A DNA stretch of 64,000 bases from Gammaproteobacteria bacterium. Lineage in GTDB: Bacteria > Pseudomonadota > Gammaproteobacteria > GRL18. The stretch is from contig JADGEM010000018.1 in assembly GCA_016744375.1 (NCBI GenBank), forward strand, positions 1-64,000, written 5' to 3'. The translations under genes and the position numbers were made by a program. The stretch's first letter is position 1; every line of letters begins with the position of its first letter. Shown here one piece after another: positions 29,050-37,021 of this stretch. Under the pieces are notes generated by a model. It was not told the DNA's origin and did not search any database. It saw nothing but the letters and a program-made list of their open reading frames with translations.

Positions 29050-30390
29050 ATGCAAACAATAAAGTTGAAAATGAAACTTACATTATTATCCTTAATTTTT
29101 CCGTTCCTGTTGTTTTTGGTCAGTCCGGTTTTTGCGGTACTTGAAATCGATATTAGCGGTGGTTTTCAAAGTGCTGATCCCATTGCTGTTGTGCCTTTTT
29201 CATGGTCACAAACCGGTAAGGCTCCAGTTAATATTGCACAAATTGTCATTTCCGATCTGACCCGCAGTGGTGTTTTTTCACCTCTGAGCACGAATCAGTT
29301 ACCAGAGCATCCTAAGATGGACGGCCCTGTTAACCTGGCTCGCTGGAAAAATACCGGGGCAGAAAATCTGGTGATAGGTCAGATTGTTGCTGTGGGCCAG
29401 GGGCGTTATGACATAAAATTCAAAATGCTGGATATTTTTACTGGCAGAAACAGTCTGGAATATCAATACACGGTTGAGCGTAAAAATCTCCGCCGTGCTG
29501 CACATCAGATCAGCGATAAAATTTATCAGGAGTTAACCCATACTCGCGGTGCCTTTGATACTTTAATTGCCTACGTAGTTGTTAATAATGATGTTAATGT
29601 AAAAAAACGGGTGTACACTTTGGCGGTTGCAGATTCTGATGGTTATGGTGAACAAATCATCCTGAAATCCAGAAAGCCGATTATGTCTCCGAGCTGGTCG
29701 CCCAGCGGTAAACGACTGGCCTATGTCTCTTTTGAAAAAAACCGTTCAGTGGTCTATATTCAGGAACTGAAATCTGGTCAGCGAAAGCTTATTGCTCAGT
29801 TTAAAGGGATTAATAGTGCTCCGGTCTGGTCACCGGATGGAAAGCGTCTGGCGATGACACTTTCCAAAGACGGCAATTCTGAAATTTATGTCATGTATAC
29901 CGCCAGTGGAGTTTTACAACGTATCACCAGCCATTATGGTATTGATACAGAGCCGTCATGGGCACCGGACGGCCAGTCTTTAATCTTTACCTCCGATCGG
30001 GCAGGCAAGCCGCAAATTTATCAAGTTGCCATTAGTCAGAAAGGTCGTGCCGGGACACCAAAACGTTTAACCTATGAAGGAAACTATAACGCCGGTGCAA
30101 GTTTCTCCCCGGATGGTAAATCACTGGTTTTTATCACTCGTGACAGTGGGAGTTTTCGAGTAGCGATTTTAGAGTTGTCGACTCGTTATTTACATGTATT
30201 GACGAATTCTAAACTAGATGAATCACCGTCTTTTTCACCCAATGGTAAAATGGTTTTATATGCAACTGAATTGCGTGGTCGAGGTATACTCGAAGCCATT
30301 GCAGTTGATGGCAGTAGTTCCCCACAGCGCTTACGTGTTTTGAGCGGTGATGTCAGAGAGCCTGCCTGGTCACCCTATCGTCATCGATAA
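29050..30390 (+). CDS. tolB: Tol-Pal system periplasmic beta-propeller TolB
   Basis: 446 aa secreted protein. Signal peptide (about 1-33, hydrophobic core LLSLIFPFLLFLVSPVFA). N-terminal alpha/beta domain, then WD40-like beta-propeller blades with repeated SPxWSPxGKRLAY-type motifs (PSWSPSGKRLAYVSFE, PVWSPDGKRLAMT, PSWAPDGQSLIFTSDR, ASFSPDGKSLVF). Docks on Pal and is recycled by TolA. Gene starts 3 bases after tolA. Confidence 0.95.
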   Translation: MQTIKLKMKLTLLSLIFPFLLFLVSPVFAVLEIDISGGFQSADPIAVVPFSWSQTGKAPVNIAQIVISDLTRSGVFSPLSTNQLPEHPKMDGPVNLARWKNTGAENLVIGQIVAVGQGRYDIKFKMLDIFTGRNSLEYQYTVERKNLRRAAHQISDKIYQELTHTRGAFDTLIAYVVVNNDVNVKKRVYTLAVADSDGYGEQIILKSRKPIMSPSWSPSGKRLAYVSFEKNRSVVYIQELKSGQRKLIAQFKGINSAPVWSPDGKRLAMTLSKDGNSEIYVMYTASGVLQRITSHYGIDTEPSWAPDGQSLIFTSDRAGKPQIYQVAISQKGRAGTPKRLTYEGNYNAGASFSPDGKSLVFITRDSGSFRVAILELSTRYLHVLTNSKLDESPSFSPNGKMVLYATELRGRGILEAIAVDGSSSPQRLRVLSGDVREPAWSPYRHR

Positions 30391-30408
30391 TCATAGGAAT
30401 CAAATATT

Positions 30409-31029
30409 ATGAATTTTTTCTCGAATTCTTTTTTGCAGCAAAATGTAGTAAAAAAAATCCCTGTTTTATTAATTATGGTACCGTTATCATTTTTAACGGC
30501 CTGTTCGACCACGGATACAGAAGGTGATGTCAATAATGCCGCAGTTGAAGATCGAACTGGTGGCACCAATGGAGAATTAAGACCTGGAGATGAAGGCTAT
30601 GAAGGTCAAACCGGAGGTTATAGTGATTCTGGGATGACGGATGGTACCGCCATGAATGGACAATCTTATAGTGGTGATCCTTTGGCCGATCCCAATAGCC
30701 CTTTAACCGTGCGTACCATTTATTTTGAATATGACAGCATTACGATTAATTCTGAAGGTCAATCTGCTTTAAATGCTCATGCAGAATATTTGTCACTAAA
30801 CTCTGATAAAACCATGATAGTAGAAGGGCATACTGATGAGCGTGGTACTCGTGAATACAACTTGTCACTGGGTGAAAGAAGGGCTCGCGCTATTGCTGAT
30901 TTTTTAACGGCTTCAGGCGTTCAGGGGCAGCAGATTGAAGTCAGGAGTTACGGTGAAGAAAATCCTGTGGCTCTGGATCATAGTGAGTCTGCATGGCAAT
31001 TAAACCGCCGGGTTGAGCTTTTGTATTGA
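30409..31029 (+). CDS. pal: Peptidoglycan-associated lipoprotein Pal
   Basis: 206 aa. Signal peptide with lipobox FLTAC (lipidated Cys about residue 28), then a long Gly/Asp/Thr-rich low-complexity linker (about 30-85). The OmpA-like domain contains TIYFEYDSITINSEG, EGHTDERGTREYNLSLGERRA and the RRVELLY terminus. The linker is longer than in E. coli Pal. Anchors the outer membrane to peptidoglycan via meso-DAP. Confidence 0.94.
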   Translation: MNFFSNSFLQQNVVKKIPVLLIMVPLSFLTACSTTDTEGDVNNAAVEDRTGGTNGELRPGDEGYEGQTGGYSDSGMTDGTAMNGQSYSGDPLADPNSPLTVRTIYFEYDSITINSEGQSALNAHAEYLSLNSDKTMIVEGHTDERGTREYNLSLGERRARAIADFLTASGVQGQQIEVRSYGEENPVALDHSESAWQLNRRVELLY

Positions 31030-31048
31030 TTTTAAGTGGGCATTTTTT

Positions 31049-32044
31049 ATGACTTTATTGAGTTTAAAACCCCTGTGTTTAAAAATGATTTTTTTTAAAA
31101 AAAATTATTTAAATAATAATGGTGGTTCAAAGCAAGTGCTACTGAGCTCGCTGATAATTGTTTCATTATTTGCTGTGAGCACTTGTTTTACTTCTGTTTA
31201 TGCTGAATCTGAAGCTGCTTATAAAAAACGTCCATTAGATATTCGGGTGGATCGACTTGAACGCTTAATGGGCTCACAGAAGCAGTTGGAACTTTTGTAT
31301 CGAATGAAGCAACTCCAGGAAGAAAATCAACAACTAAGAGCCTTACTGGAAGAGCAGTCTAATGAGATGCGACTTATTAAACAGCAACAAAGAGAGCTGT
31401 ATACTGACTTAAATCGGCGTCTAAGCCAGATGGAAGGTAGTGCTGCAACAACAGTGATGAGTACTTCACCATCAGGAGAGCCATCAACCTCTCCCAAAGA
31501 AGCACTAAATGGTAAACAGGAACAACCCGTTGTTGTTGATAAATCTAGTGTTTCACAGTCAAGATATGGTGTCACTGAGCGGGAAGAGGTTCAGGTCATG
31601 CCGGAAAAAAATAAGCCGGAAAAAGAGCCTGTTGCTGTTTACAAAAAACAAAAAATGTCTCAAAAAGAACGTAAAGATGAACAAAATCTTTATCAGAAAG
31701 CTTATGATGAACTCAGAGCTCGTCAATATAATAAAGCCAGAGAATCATTTACGGGAGTGATTAATAAATACCCTGGTGGGAACTATGCACATATTGCCCA
31801 ATACTGGGTGGCTGAATCCAGCTATGCTCAGCAGAATTATACGCAAGCCATAAGTGATTACCAGCAATTACTTGATGTCTATCCCATGAGCCCAAAAAAG
31901 GCAGAGGCTGAGCTAAAAAAAGCCTATAGTTTCTATGAACTCGGTGATAAAAAAGTGGCGCGTCAAACTTTGAATAAACTCCTAATCGATTACCCGGGTA
32001 CCACTGAAGCGGGACAGGCTAAGCGTCTGCTAAAGCAATTATAA
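31049..32044 (+). CDS. cpoB: Cell division coordinator CpoB (YbgF)
   Basis: Periplasmic partner of TolA that coordinates outer-membrane constriction with peptidoglycan synthesis by PBP1b. Start at ATG 31049 is chosen; an earlier TTG overlaps pal, and 31085 is another option. A signal sequence with core LLSSLIIVSLFAVSTCFTSVYA ends near residue 50. The N-terminal coiled-coil trimerisation part (RVDRLERLMGSQKQLELL...) is followed by a variable Ser/Pro/Glu linker and three TPR repeats (YQKAYDELRARQYNKARESF, YWVAESSYAQQNYTQAISDYQQLL, KAYSFYELGDKKVARQTL). Last gene of the tol-pal operon. Confidence 0.9.
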   Translation: MTLLSLKPLCLKMIFFKKNYLNNNGGSKQVLLSSLIIVSLFAVSTCFTSVYAESEAAYKKRPLDIRVDRLERLMGSQKQLELLYRMKQLQEENQQLRALLEEQSNEMRLIKQQQRELYTDLNRRLSQMEGSAATTVMSTSPSGEPSTSPKEALNGKQEQPVVVDKSSVSQSRYGVTEREEVQVMPEKNKPEKEPVAVYKKQKMSQKERKDEQNLYQKAYDELRARQYNKARESFTGVINKYPGGNYAHIAQYWVAESSYAQQNYTQAISDYQQLLDVYPMSPKKAEAELKKAYSFYELGDKKVARQTLNKLLIDYPGTTEAGQAKRLLKQL

Positions 32045-32071
32045 AAAGTTGTAAAATAATTGTAAAAAAGC

Positions 32072-32099
32072 TTGCCATAAATAATAAAAACGGTAGAAT
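32072..32099 (+). promoter_or_regulatory. Promoter of tRNA-Lys
   Basis: TTGCCA (32072-32077), a 16-base spacer and TAGAAT (32094-32099), followed by a GC-rich discriminator (GCGC), as is typical of stringently controlled tRNA promoters. About 50 bases lie between the -10 and the mature tRNA. Confidence 0.65.
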
Positions 32100-32149
32100 A
32101 TGCGCATCTTAAAGAGACGAGTATTAATTTGCTTAGTTCTTTTTTTGAA

Positions 32150-32225
32150 GGGCCGTTAGCTCAGTTGGTAGAGCAGTGGACTTTTAATCCATTTGTCCGG
32201 GGTTCGAATCCCCGACGGCCCACCA
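32150..32225 (+). tRNA. tRNA-Lys (anticodon TTT)
   Basis: 76-base cloverleaf including an encoded CCA end. Acceptor arms GGGCCGT and ACGGCCC pair. The D-arm has TAGCTCAGTTGGTAGAGCAG, the anticodon loop CTTTTAA with anticodon TTT lies in the stem GGA/TCC, and the T-arm is GGGTTCGAATCCCC. Followed by a strong terminator. Confidence 0.97.
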
Positions 32226-32232
32226 TTATTCT

Positions 32233-32268
32233 AAAAAAGCTCTGTAAATCCTTTACAGGGCTTTTTTT
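32233..32268 (+). terminator. Rho-independent terminator after tRNA-Lys
   Basis: Stem AAAAAAGCTCTGTAAA / TTTACAGGGCTTTTTTT with a 3-base loop and one T-G pair, then a T-run. Directly behind the CCA end. Confidence 0.9.
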
Positions 32269-32360
32269 ATTTTATAGTCTCTTTTTTATCCTCTGAATAC
32301 TGTGAACCTTTAGCTTCTGAGCCATTTGGAAGCTATATTAGAAAGAGCTTATATAAATTC

Positions 32361-32389
32361 TTGCTAATATGGTTTTATCTCTATATAAT
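32361..32389 (+). promoter_or_regulatory. Strong sigma-70-type promoter of the sulfur globule-like gene
   Basis: TTGCTA (32361-32366), a 17-base spacer and perfect TATAAT (32384-32389). The predicted leader is about 150 bases, AT-rich, with GGAGAG just before the ATG at 32544. The long leader could stabilise an abundant message. Apart from this promoter, I see nothing else in the 318-base gap between tRNA-Lys and the gene. Confidence 0.7.
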
Positions 32390-32543
32390 TATATGCAAAT
32401 AAAGAGATTGAACAATAAACAGACTTTTATTCGTATCAATCCATGATGAATGAACCTTATTAAATCATATGTTGTCATCATTTGATGATAATAAACAAAA
32501 CACAAACAAATTACATTTTTTATAAAATATTGGAGAGTATCAA

Positions 32544-33149
32544 ATGAAAAAATTATTAATTGCTGCAGCGATTGTTGCTGCGACTGCTTCTATGTCAGTA
32601 TCTGCATCTTCATGGGGTCCTTGGAGTGATGGAAACAGCAACACAAACTGGAATGGCAACGGCTATAACAACATGAACAACAATGCTTATGGCAATGGCT
32701 ATGGTAATGGCTGGGGCGACGGTTCTGGTGATGCTGACATGGATGGTGATGTTGAAATCACTATCAAAGCTCGTGGTCGTGGTCGTGGTAAAGGCAACAC
32801 TCGTGGTTCTGCTTATGGAAGCGGTAACAGTAACTACAATGGTTATAACAACTCTAACTTCCGTGGTAATGGCTACAATAACTATGCAAACACTGATGGT
32901 TATGGATATGGTCGCCCAGCACCTGTGATGCAAGCACCTATGGCTGCACCTGCTCCAATGGCTGCTCCAGCACCAACTGCACAACAAAAAGCTCAGATGG
33001 AAGTTCATCAGCAGCGTATGCAGGAAATGCAAAAGCAACAGCAAGCTCAAATGCAGGCTGCTCGTAAAGCATACGAAGAGAGAATGAAGCAATGGGCTGC
33101 TCAAGCACCTGCTGCTCCAGTAGCACCTACAGCTCCTGCTGCTAAATAA
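32544..33149 (+). CDS. Secreted Asn/Gly-rich protein, sulfur globule protein-like
   Basis: 201 aa. Clear Sec signal peptide (MKKLLIAAAIVAATASMSVSA, cleavage after residue 21). The mature protein opens with SSWGPWSDG and is dominated by Asn, Gly and Tyr (NGNGYNNMNNN, GNGYGNGWGDGSGDADMDGD), with a VEITIKARGRGRGKG segment around 70-85, then a Pro/Ala/Met part (APAPMAAPAP) and a Gln/Met-rich helix (about 145-185). The W-GPW start, Asp-Gly-Asp run and RGRGRG segment resemble sulfur globule family proteins of sulfur-oxidising gammaproteobacteria, which coat periplasmic sulfur globules. Low complexity makes homology calls risky; other secreted structural proteins remain possible. Own strong promoter and terminator indicate high expression. 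Confidence 0.6.
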   Translation: MKKLLIAAAIVAATASMSVSASSWGPWSDGNSNTNWNGNGYNNMNNNAYGNGYGNGWGDGSGDADMDGDVEITIKARGRGRGKGNTRGSAYGSGNSNYNGYNNSNFRGNGYNNYANTDGYGYGRPAPVMQAPMAAPAPMAAPAPTAQQKAQMEVHQQRMQEMQKQQQAQMQAARKAYEERMKQWAAQAPAAPVAPTAPAAK

Positions 33150-33200
33150 TTTATACTTGCCCTTTTTAATAGGGCAGTAGATGTTATTTATTGTGAAAAA

Positions 33201-33236
33201 AAGCCTGTAACATAAAATTGTTACGGGCTTTTTTAT
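33201..33236 (+). terminator. Rho-independent terminator of the sulfur globule-like gene
   Basis: Stem AAGCCTGTAAC (33201-33211) / GTTACGGGCTT (33220-33230), one T-G pair, followed by TTTT. A second smaller hairpin TGCCCT / AGGGCA lies just upstream at 33158-33176. Confidence 0.85.
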
Positions 33237-33299
33237 TTTAATCTTTTATCAAATATGCGCTTGTCTCACTGTCCTATTGACTGAGGGCTCTAATAAAGC

Positions 33300-34643
33300 C
33301 TATGAAAATAATTTTTTCATAACCCAGTTCTTATCCGCCGCATGTATGCTATTAATAATTTCTTCTGAGTCAATATCATAGGAACCCAGGGGAATGCTAT
33401 TGATAATTTTAGGACAAACACCTTTATCTCTACTTAACTTTGAAAGATCAAGAATTTTTAATGTACTAATCTTTTTTTTCTGTGAGTCCCGGAGGATCAT
33501 GACTTTTGGCATCAGCCGGTGATGTTCATTTTGTTCGACAATAACTGCAATTTCTTTTGAATTTAATTCAATTAGAGATCCTGCTGGATAGATTCCTATT
33601 GACTGAATAAATTCTTCAACCAGTTCGGTCTGGAATTTAGTGTTTCTAAGCTGATAGAGATGCTCCATCGCTCTGGTTGCATCCAGAGAATACTTGCTGT
33701 CGCGCTGATTTGTAATCTTTTCGTAGTAGCAGACAATTCCAGCAATTTGTGCTGGAAAAATAATTTGCTCTCCAGTTAATTTTTTTGGATACCCCGAACC
33801 ATCAAATCGTTCACAGTGTGCTGCAACTGTTTCAATGGTCCCTTTAGAAAACAGGCTCATTTTTTTTAATAAGTTGACAGAAATGTTTATGTGCTTTCGA
33901 TAAACGGAGCGTTCTGCGCCTTCCAGATTTTCTGATTTTTCCAGTAGTTGTCTGGGTAAACGGGCTTTACCTATATTCGCCAGCAAAACGGCAATAGAAA
34001 GCTCAGTTAAGTCGGTTTTTGGTAATGAAAGGTGGCGCCCAAAGGCAATGGCCCATATAGTGGCTCGGATGGAGCGATTGTGAGTATGTGTATCCTTGGC
34101 TTTAAGTCGAGAAAGCCATAAGAAGGCATCAGGATTACGAATAATACTCTCAACCATTGCCCCTGCAGTTGTTTTGACTTGTTTGATGTCAAACTCATGA
34201 CCTGAAGCGATCTGCTCTAATACTTTTTCAGCATTTTGAGTGATGCTTTCATAAAGTTTATTCGCTGTTTTAAATTCTTTTTCAAATGGTGTTCGTTCAG
34301 TATACAGAGATTGATCACGTTTGAGCTGTATTCTACTTTGAACGTGATTATGCTCCTTGCTGGAGTAAATGGTTTGTTCATCTACGCTGGATTGGATGTT
34401 GAGTCCTTGTGTGCTTCCAGAAGAAATATTTTCGAGATGGCTTATGTCAACACGCAGCTTGGTTAAATCAACATCAATATAGACAAATTGGCAAAGAGAG
34501 GATAGTTTCTGGATGTCTTTTTGGTCTTGAATATAAAAACCTTCGATGGGGTAAGATGTTTTGATCCAGGGCACATCCAACTTTGAGATATACATTCCCA
34601 GAGCCAGGTTTTTAACATCTATCTGTTTACTATTGACGGCCAT
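33300..34643 (-). CDS. DUF3391/HD-GYP-domain protein with degenerate metal site
   Basis: 447 aa. The N-terminal DUF3391 domain (MAVNSKQIDVKNLALGMYISKLDVPW, residues 1-90) and the HD-GYP domain (about 170-380) are typical of c-di-GMP phosphodiesterases. Catalytic positions are altered. The first metal His is Arg190 (HNRSIR where active enzymes have a THS- or NHS-type motif). The HD pair is Ala222-Asn223 (LLANIGKARLP instead of LLHDIGK). HHE has become HCE (AHCERFDGSGYP). The later Asp of DVYDAL is replaced (VCYYEKI). GYP itself (284-286) is intact. The protein probably does not hydrolyse c-di-GMP but may bind it or partner proteins. Divergent from the receiver-cyclase gene at 35127. Confidence 0.85.
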   Translation of the reverse strand: MAVNSKQIDVKNLALGMYISKLDVPWIKTSYPIEGFYIQDQKDIQKLSSLCQFVYIDVDLTKLRVDISHLENISSGSTQGLNIQSSVDEQTIYSSKEHNHVQSRIQLKRDQSLYTERTPFEKEFKTANKLYESITQNAEKVLEQIASGHEFDIKQVKTTAGAMVESIIRNPDAFLWLSRLKAKDTHTHNRSIRATIWAIAFGRHLSLPKTDLTELSIAVLLANIGKARLPRQLLEKSENLEGAERSVYRKHINISVNLLKKMSLFSKGTIETVAAHCERFDGSGYPKKLTGEQIIFPAQIAGIVCYYEKITNQRDSKYSLDATRAMEHLYQLRNTKFQTELVEEFIQSIGIYPAGSLIELNSKEIAVIVEQNEHHRLMPKVMILRDSQKKKISTLKILDLSKLSRDKGVCPKIINSIPLGSYDIDSEEIINSIHAADKNWVMKKLFS

Positions 34644-35126
34644 TTTTCTCTCTTATGTAACAAAAAACTGTACTTCTGTCCTATTTTTGCAAACAAAATA
34701 AAGGGCTCTTTATCTAACAAGGCAAGGACTCATTTTCAAACACGCTAAAGGTTTGCATAAACAGCTAAAGGCTTTCATAAATATCTGAGCCATTCTTTTT
34801 TAAGCATGGATACTATGGTGATAAAAAGAAGTTGTGTTTATCATATTTTTCAAAAAAACTATAGAATTAGCTCACATTTCTAAGAAAACGATTGAGTTTT
34901 TAAGTGTTATTAACTATATTGGTAAGTAAACTATTACGTTTAATTGATAATAACCTACTAGTATAGGGTAATTATTATTTAAAACAATTTGAAATGGATT
35001 GCACAATAGTTATAAGGACATTAGTTATAAGGATATTTTTATAATTCGCCTGACAATATTCAGTTGTTTTTAACAATGATTGGTTTTGTATTGATGTGGT
35101 GAGGTTTGAGGGCGACATGAGTTTTC
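34644..35126. promoter_or_regulatory. Divergent intergenic region with two tandem repeat pairs
   Basis: 483 AT-rich bases between the HD-GYP gene and the cyclase gene, without a gene. GCTAAAGGTTTGCATAAA (34744-34761) and GCTAAAGGCTTTCATAAA (34764-34781) repeat with a 20-base period. TAGTTATAAGGA repeats at 35007-35018 and 35022-35033 with a 15-base period. The first pair fits tandem operator half-sites two helical turns apart. A five-codon frame ATG...TAA at 35117 behind GAGGG overlaps the cyclase start and may be a leader peptide. Confidence 0.45.
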
Positions 35127-36998
35127 ATGGATAATCATATAATAAATGCCGTTTTATTAACGGACTCATCAACAATTGATGGTTTGATTTCATCTTTACT
35201 GGATAGTGACCGTTTCAAAATCAAAGCCATCCACTCAAGTGAAGATGACTATTTCCAGAAAATTCTTGATTGTCATCCAGATCTTATCTTTATCAGAGCC
35301 ATGCTTTCAAATATGGATGGACTCTCTGTGTGTGATCGAATTCGTTCACATCCCTCACTCAGCCAGGCTCGTCTGATCTTTATTTCATCAAATACTGTTA
35401 ATCGAGAGCATGCGATTGATCATCGAGCCAATAAATTTCTGCAGTTACCCTTTTCGCGCCAGGACTTGAACCAGGTTATCAGCCCTTTATTTGAGCAAAA
35501 CACACAACTATTACTGGTTGATGACAGTAAAACCTGCCGAAGATTAATTAAACCTTTTCTGGAACAGGAAGGCTATGATGTTATTGAAGCTGATAATGGT
35601 GAACAGGCATTAAAGCTCATTCGCAGTAAAAAAGTTGATGTAATTGTCAGTGATGTTGAAATGCCCGTTCTGGATGGTATTACATTATGCCGAATTATTC
35701 GTCAGCAGGATCATCTGTCAACTCCTGTTTTATTATTGTCTTCACAACAAACTGATAAGGCTATTCTGAGTGGCTTCAGTGCGGGTGCAGATGATTACAT
35801 TATTAAATCTGATCATTCTGCAACTCGTAAAGTTGTTGTACCTGAACTTCTTTCACGTATTGAACGTTTATTGATCAGCAGAAATTCACAAGGTCGCCCG
35901 GAACGGATTTTAGTGGTAGAAGACTCTGCAACGATGCTCTATCAGCTCAAAAACTCATTGAAAATTCAGGGGTTTCAGGTGGATATTGCTGAAGATGGAC
36001 AGTCCGCCTGGAAAAAATTAAATATCAATCAATATGATCTTGTGATTACTGATTATGATATGCCTTATGTTGACGGGTTGGAATTATGTACTCGAATACG
36101 TCAGTCTAATCGATTTGAAAATCTGCCAATTATCATCGAAACCAGTAAAGATTCTAAAGCTGATCAAGTAAAAATCCGTTCCATTGGTATTCAGGCCTTT
36201 ATTACCAAACCTTTTTCACCAGATAGAATGATTGCTGAAGTGGAGCGGGTGCTGGCTGAGACCCGTTTAAAGCACAACCAAAATGCCATGAGCCAGTATT
36301 TGCCTGACTCAACTGTGACGCATATTTCTGATAAGAATAAGAATGGCAACGGGCCCATTGCAGAAGATAAATTCAGAACCTTATTATTTTTAGACATTGT
36401 ACAATTTACCCACATGTCGAGTCATCTGGCTTCAAGAGATGTGGTTGTTTTTCTAAATGCTTTTTTTGACCGAATGGTTGAAGAATTAATGCATTTTGAT
36501 GCGACAATTGAAAAGTTTATCGGAGATGGTATTTTTGCCTCATTTGACTTGCAGGAAGAAGGGGCCTTTCGCTCAGTCTGTGCCGCTGCTGCGATGCTGA
36601 AAGCATTACCAGAATTGCGAAAAATGACAGGGCTTGATGTCCATATACGTATTGGAATTCATTCTGGGCATGTGATTTCAGGTGATATCGGCAGTCGCCA
36701 TTCAAGAAGAGATTTCACCCTGATTGGGGAAAACGTCAATATTGCTGCACGTTTGGAACATTTAGCTAAGCATGATGGAATATTGATCAGTCATGCAACG
36801 TATAAAATGATTAAAGAGCGCATCACTGTGATTCCCACGCCGCCCTTAAAATTAAAAGGCATCAAAGAGCCTGTTCAGGCCTATCTGGTTAAATCCATAA
36901 AATCTTATCATTCATTTTCTCGACAAATGGAGCAGAAATCATTATCGGGAAAACAAAGTAAAAATTCCATTGAAAAAGTGTTTAATTCTCACTTTTAG
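35127..36998 (+). CDS. Triple-receiver class III adenylate/guanylate cyclase
   Basis: 623 aa cytoplasmic signalling protein. Receiver 1 (about 5-122) has Arg57 in place of the phospho-acceptor Asp (LIFIRAMLSNMDG), so it is a pseudo-receiver. Receiver 2 (127-250) has Asp176 (IVSDVEMP) and receiver 3 (260-380) Asp309 (VITDYDMP). The class III cyclase domain (415-590) has both metal Asp residues (Asp423 in FLDIVQFT, Asp467 in FIGDGIF), purine-specifying Lys463 and a Thr in DFTLIGENVNIAARLE. This combination usually indicates ATP and cAMP. The transition-state Asn and Arg are also present. It should make cAMP under control of one or two phosphorelays. A start codon is clear, but the ribosome binding site is weak. 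Confidence 0.88.
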   Translation: MDNHIINAVLLTDSSTIDGLISSLLDSDRFKIKAIHSSEDDYFQKILDCHPDLIFIRAMLSNMDGLSVCDRIRSHPSLSQARLIFISSNTVNREHAIDHRANKFLQLPFSRQDLNQVISPLFEQNTQLLLVDDSKTCRRLIKPFLEQEGYDVIEADNGEQALKLIRSKKVDVIVSDVEMPVLDGITLCRIIRQQDHLSTPVLLLSSQQTDKAILSGFSAGADDYIIKSDHSATRKVVVPELLSRIERLLISRNSQGRPERILVVEDSATMLYQLKNSLKIQGFQVDIAEDGQSAWKKLNINQYDLVITDYDMPYVDGLELCTRIRQSNRFENLPIIIETSKDSKADQVKIRSIGIQAFITKPFSPDRMIAEVERVLAETRLKHNQNAMSQYLPDSTVTHISDKNKNGNGPIAEDKFRTLLFLDIVQFTHMSSHLASRDVVVFLNAFFDRMVEELMHFDATIEKFIGDGIFASFDLQEEGAFRSVCAAAAMLKALPELRKMTGLDVHIRIGIHSGHVISGDIGSRHSRRDFTLIGENVNIAARLEHLAKHDGILISHATYKMIKERITVIPTPPLKLKGIKEPVQAYLVKSIKSYHSFSRQMEQKSLSGKQSKNSIEKVFNSHF

Positions 36999-37021
36999 TA
37001 GAATTGAACTAAGATTAAGTT

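Noticed and set aside
32610-33104. Thr/Ile/Val-rich minus-strand frames opposite the sulfur globule-like gene
   Set aside because: Antisense artefacts of the repetitive Asn/Gly/Tyr coding sequence; the plus strand has the signal peptide, promoter and terminator.
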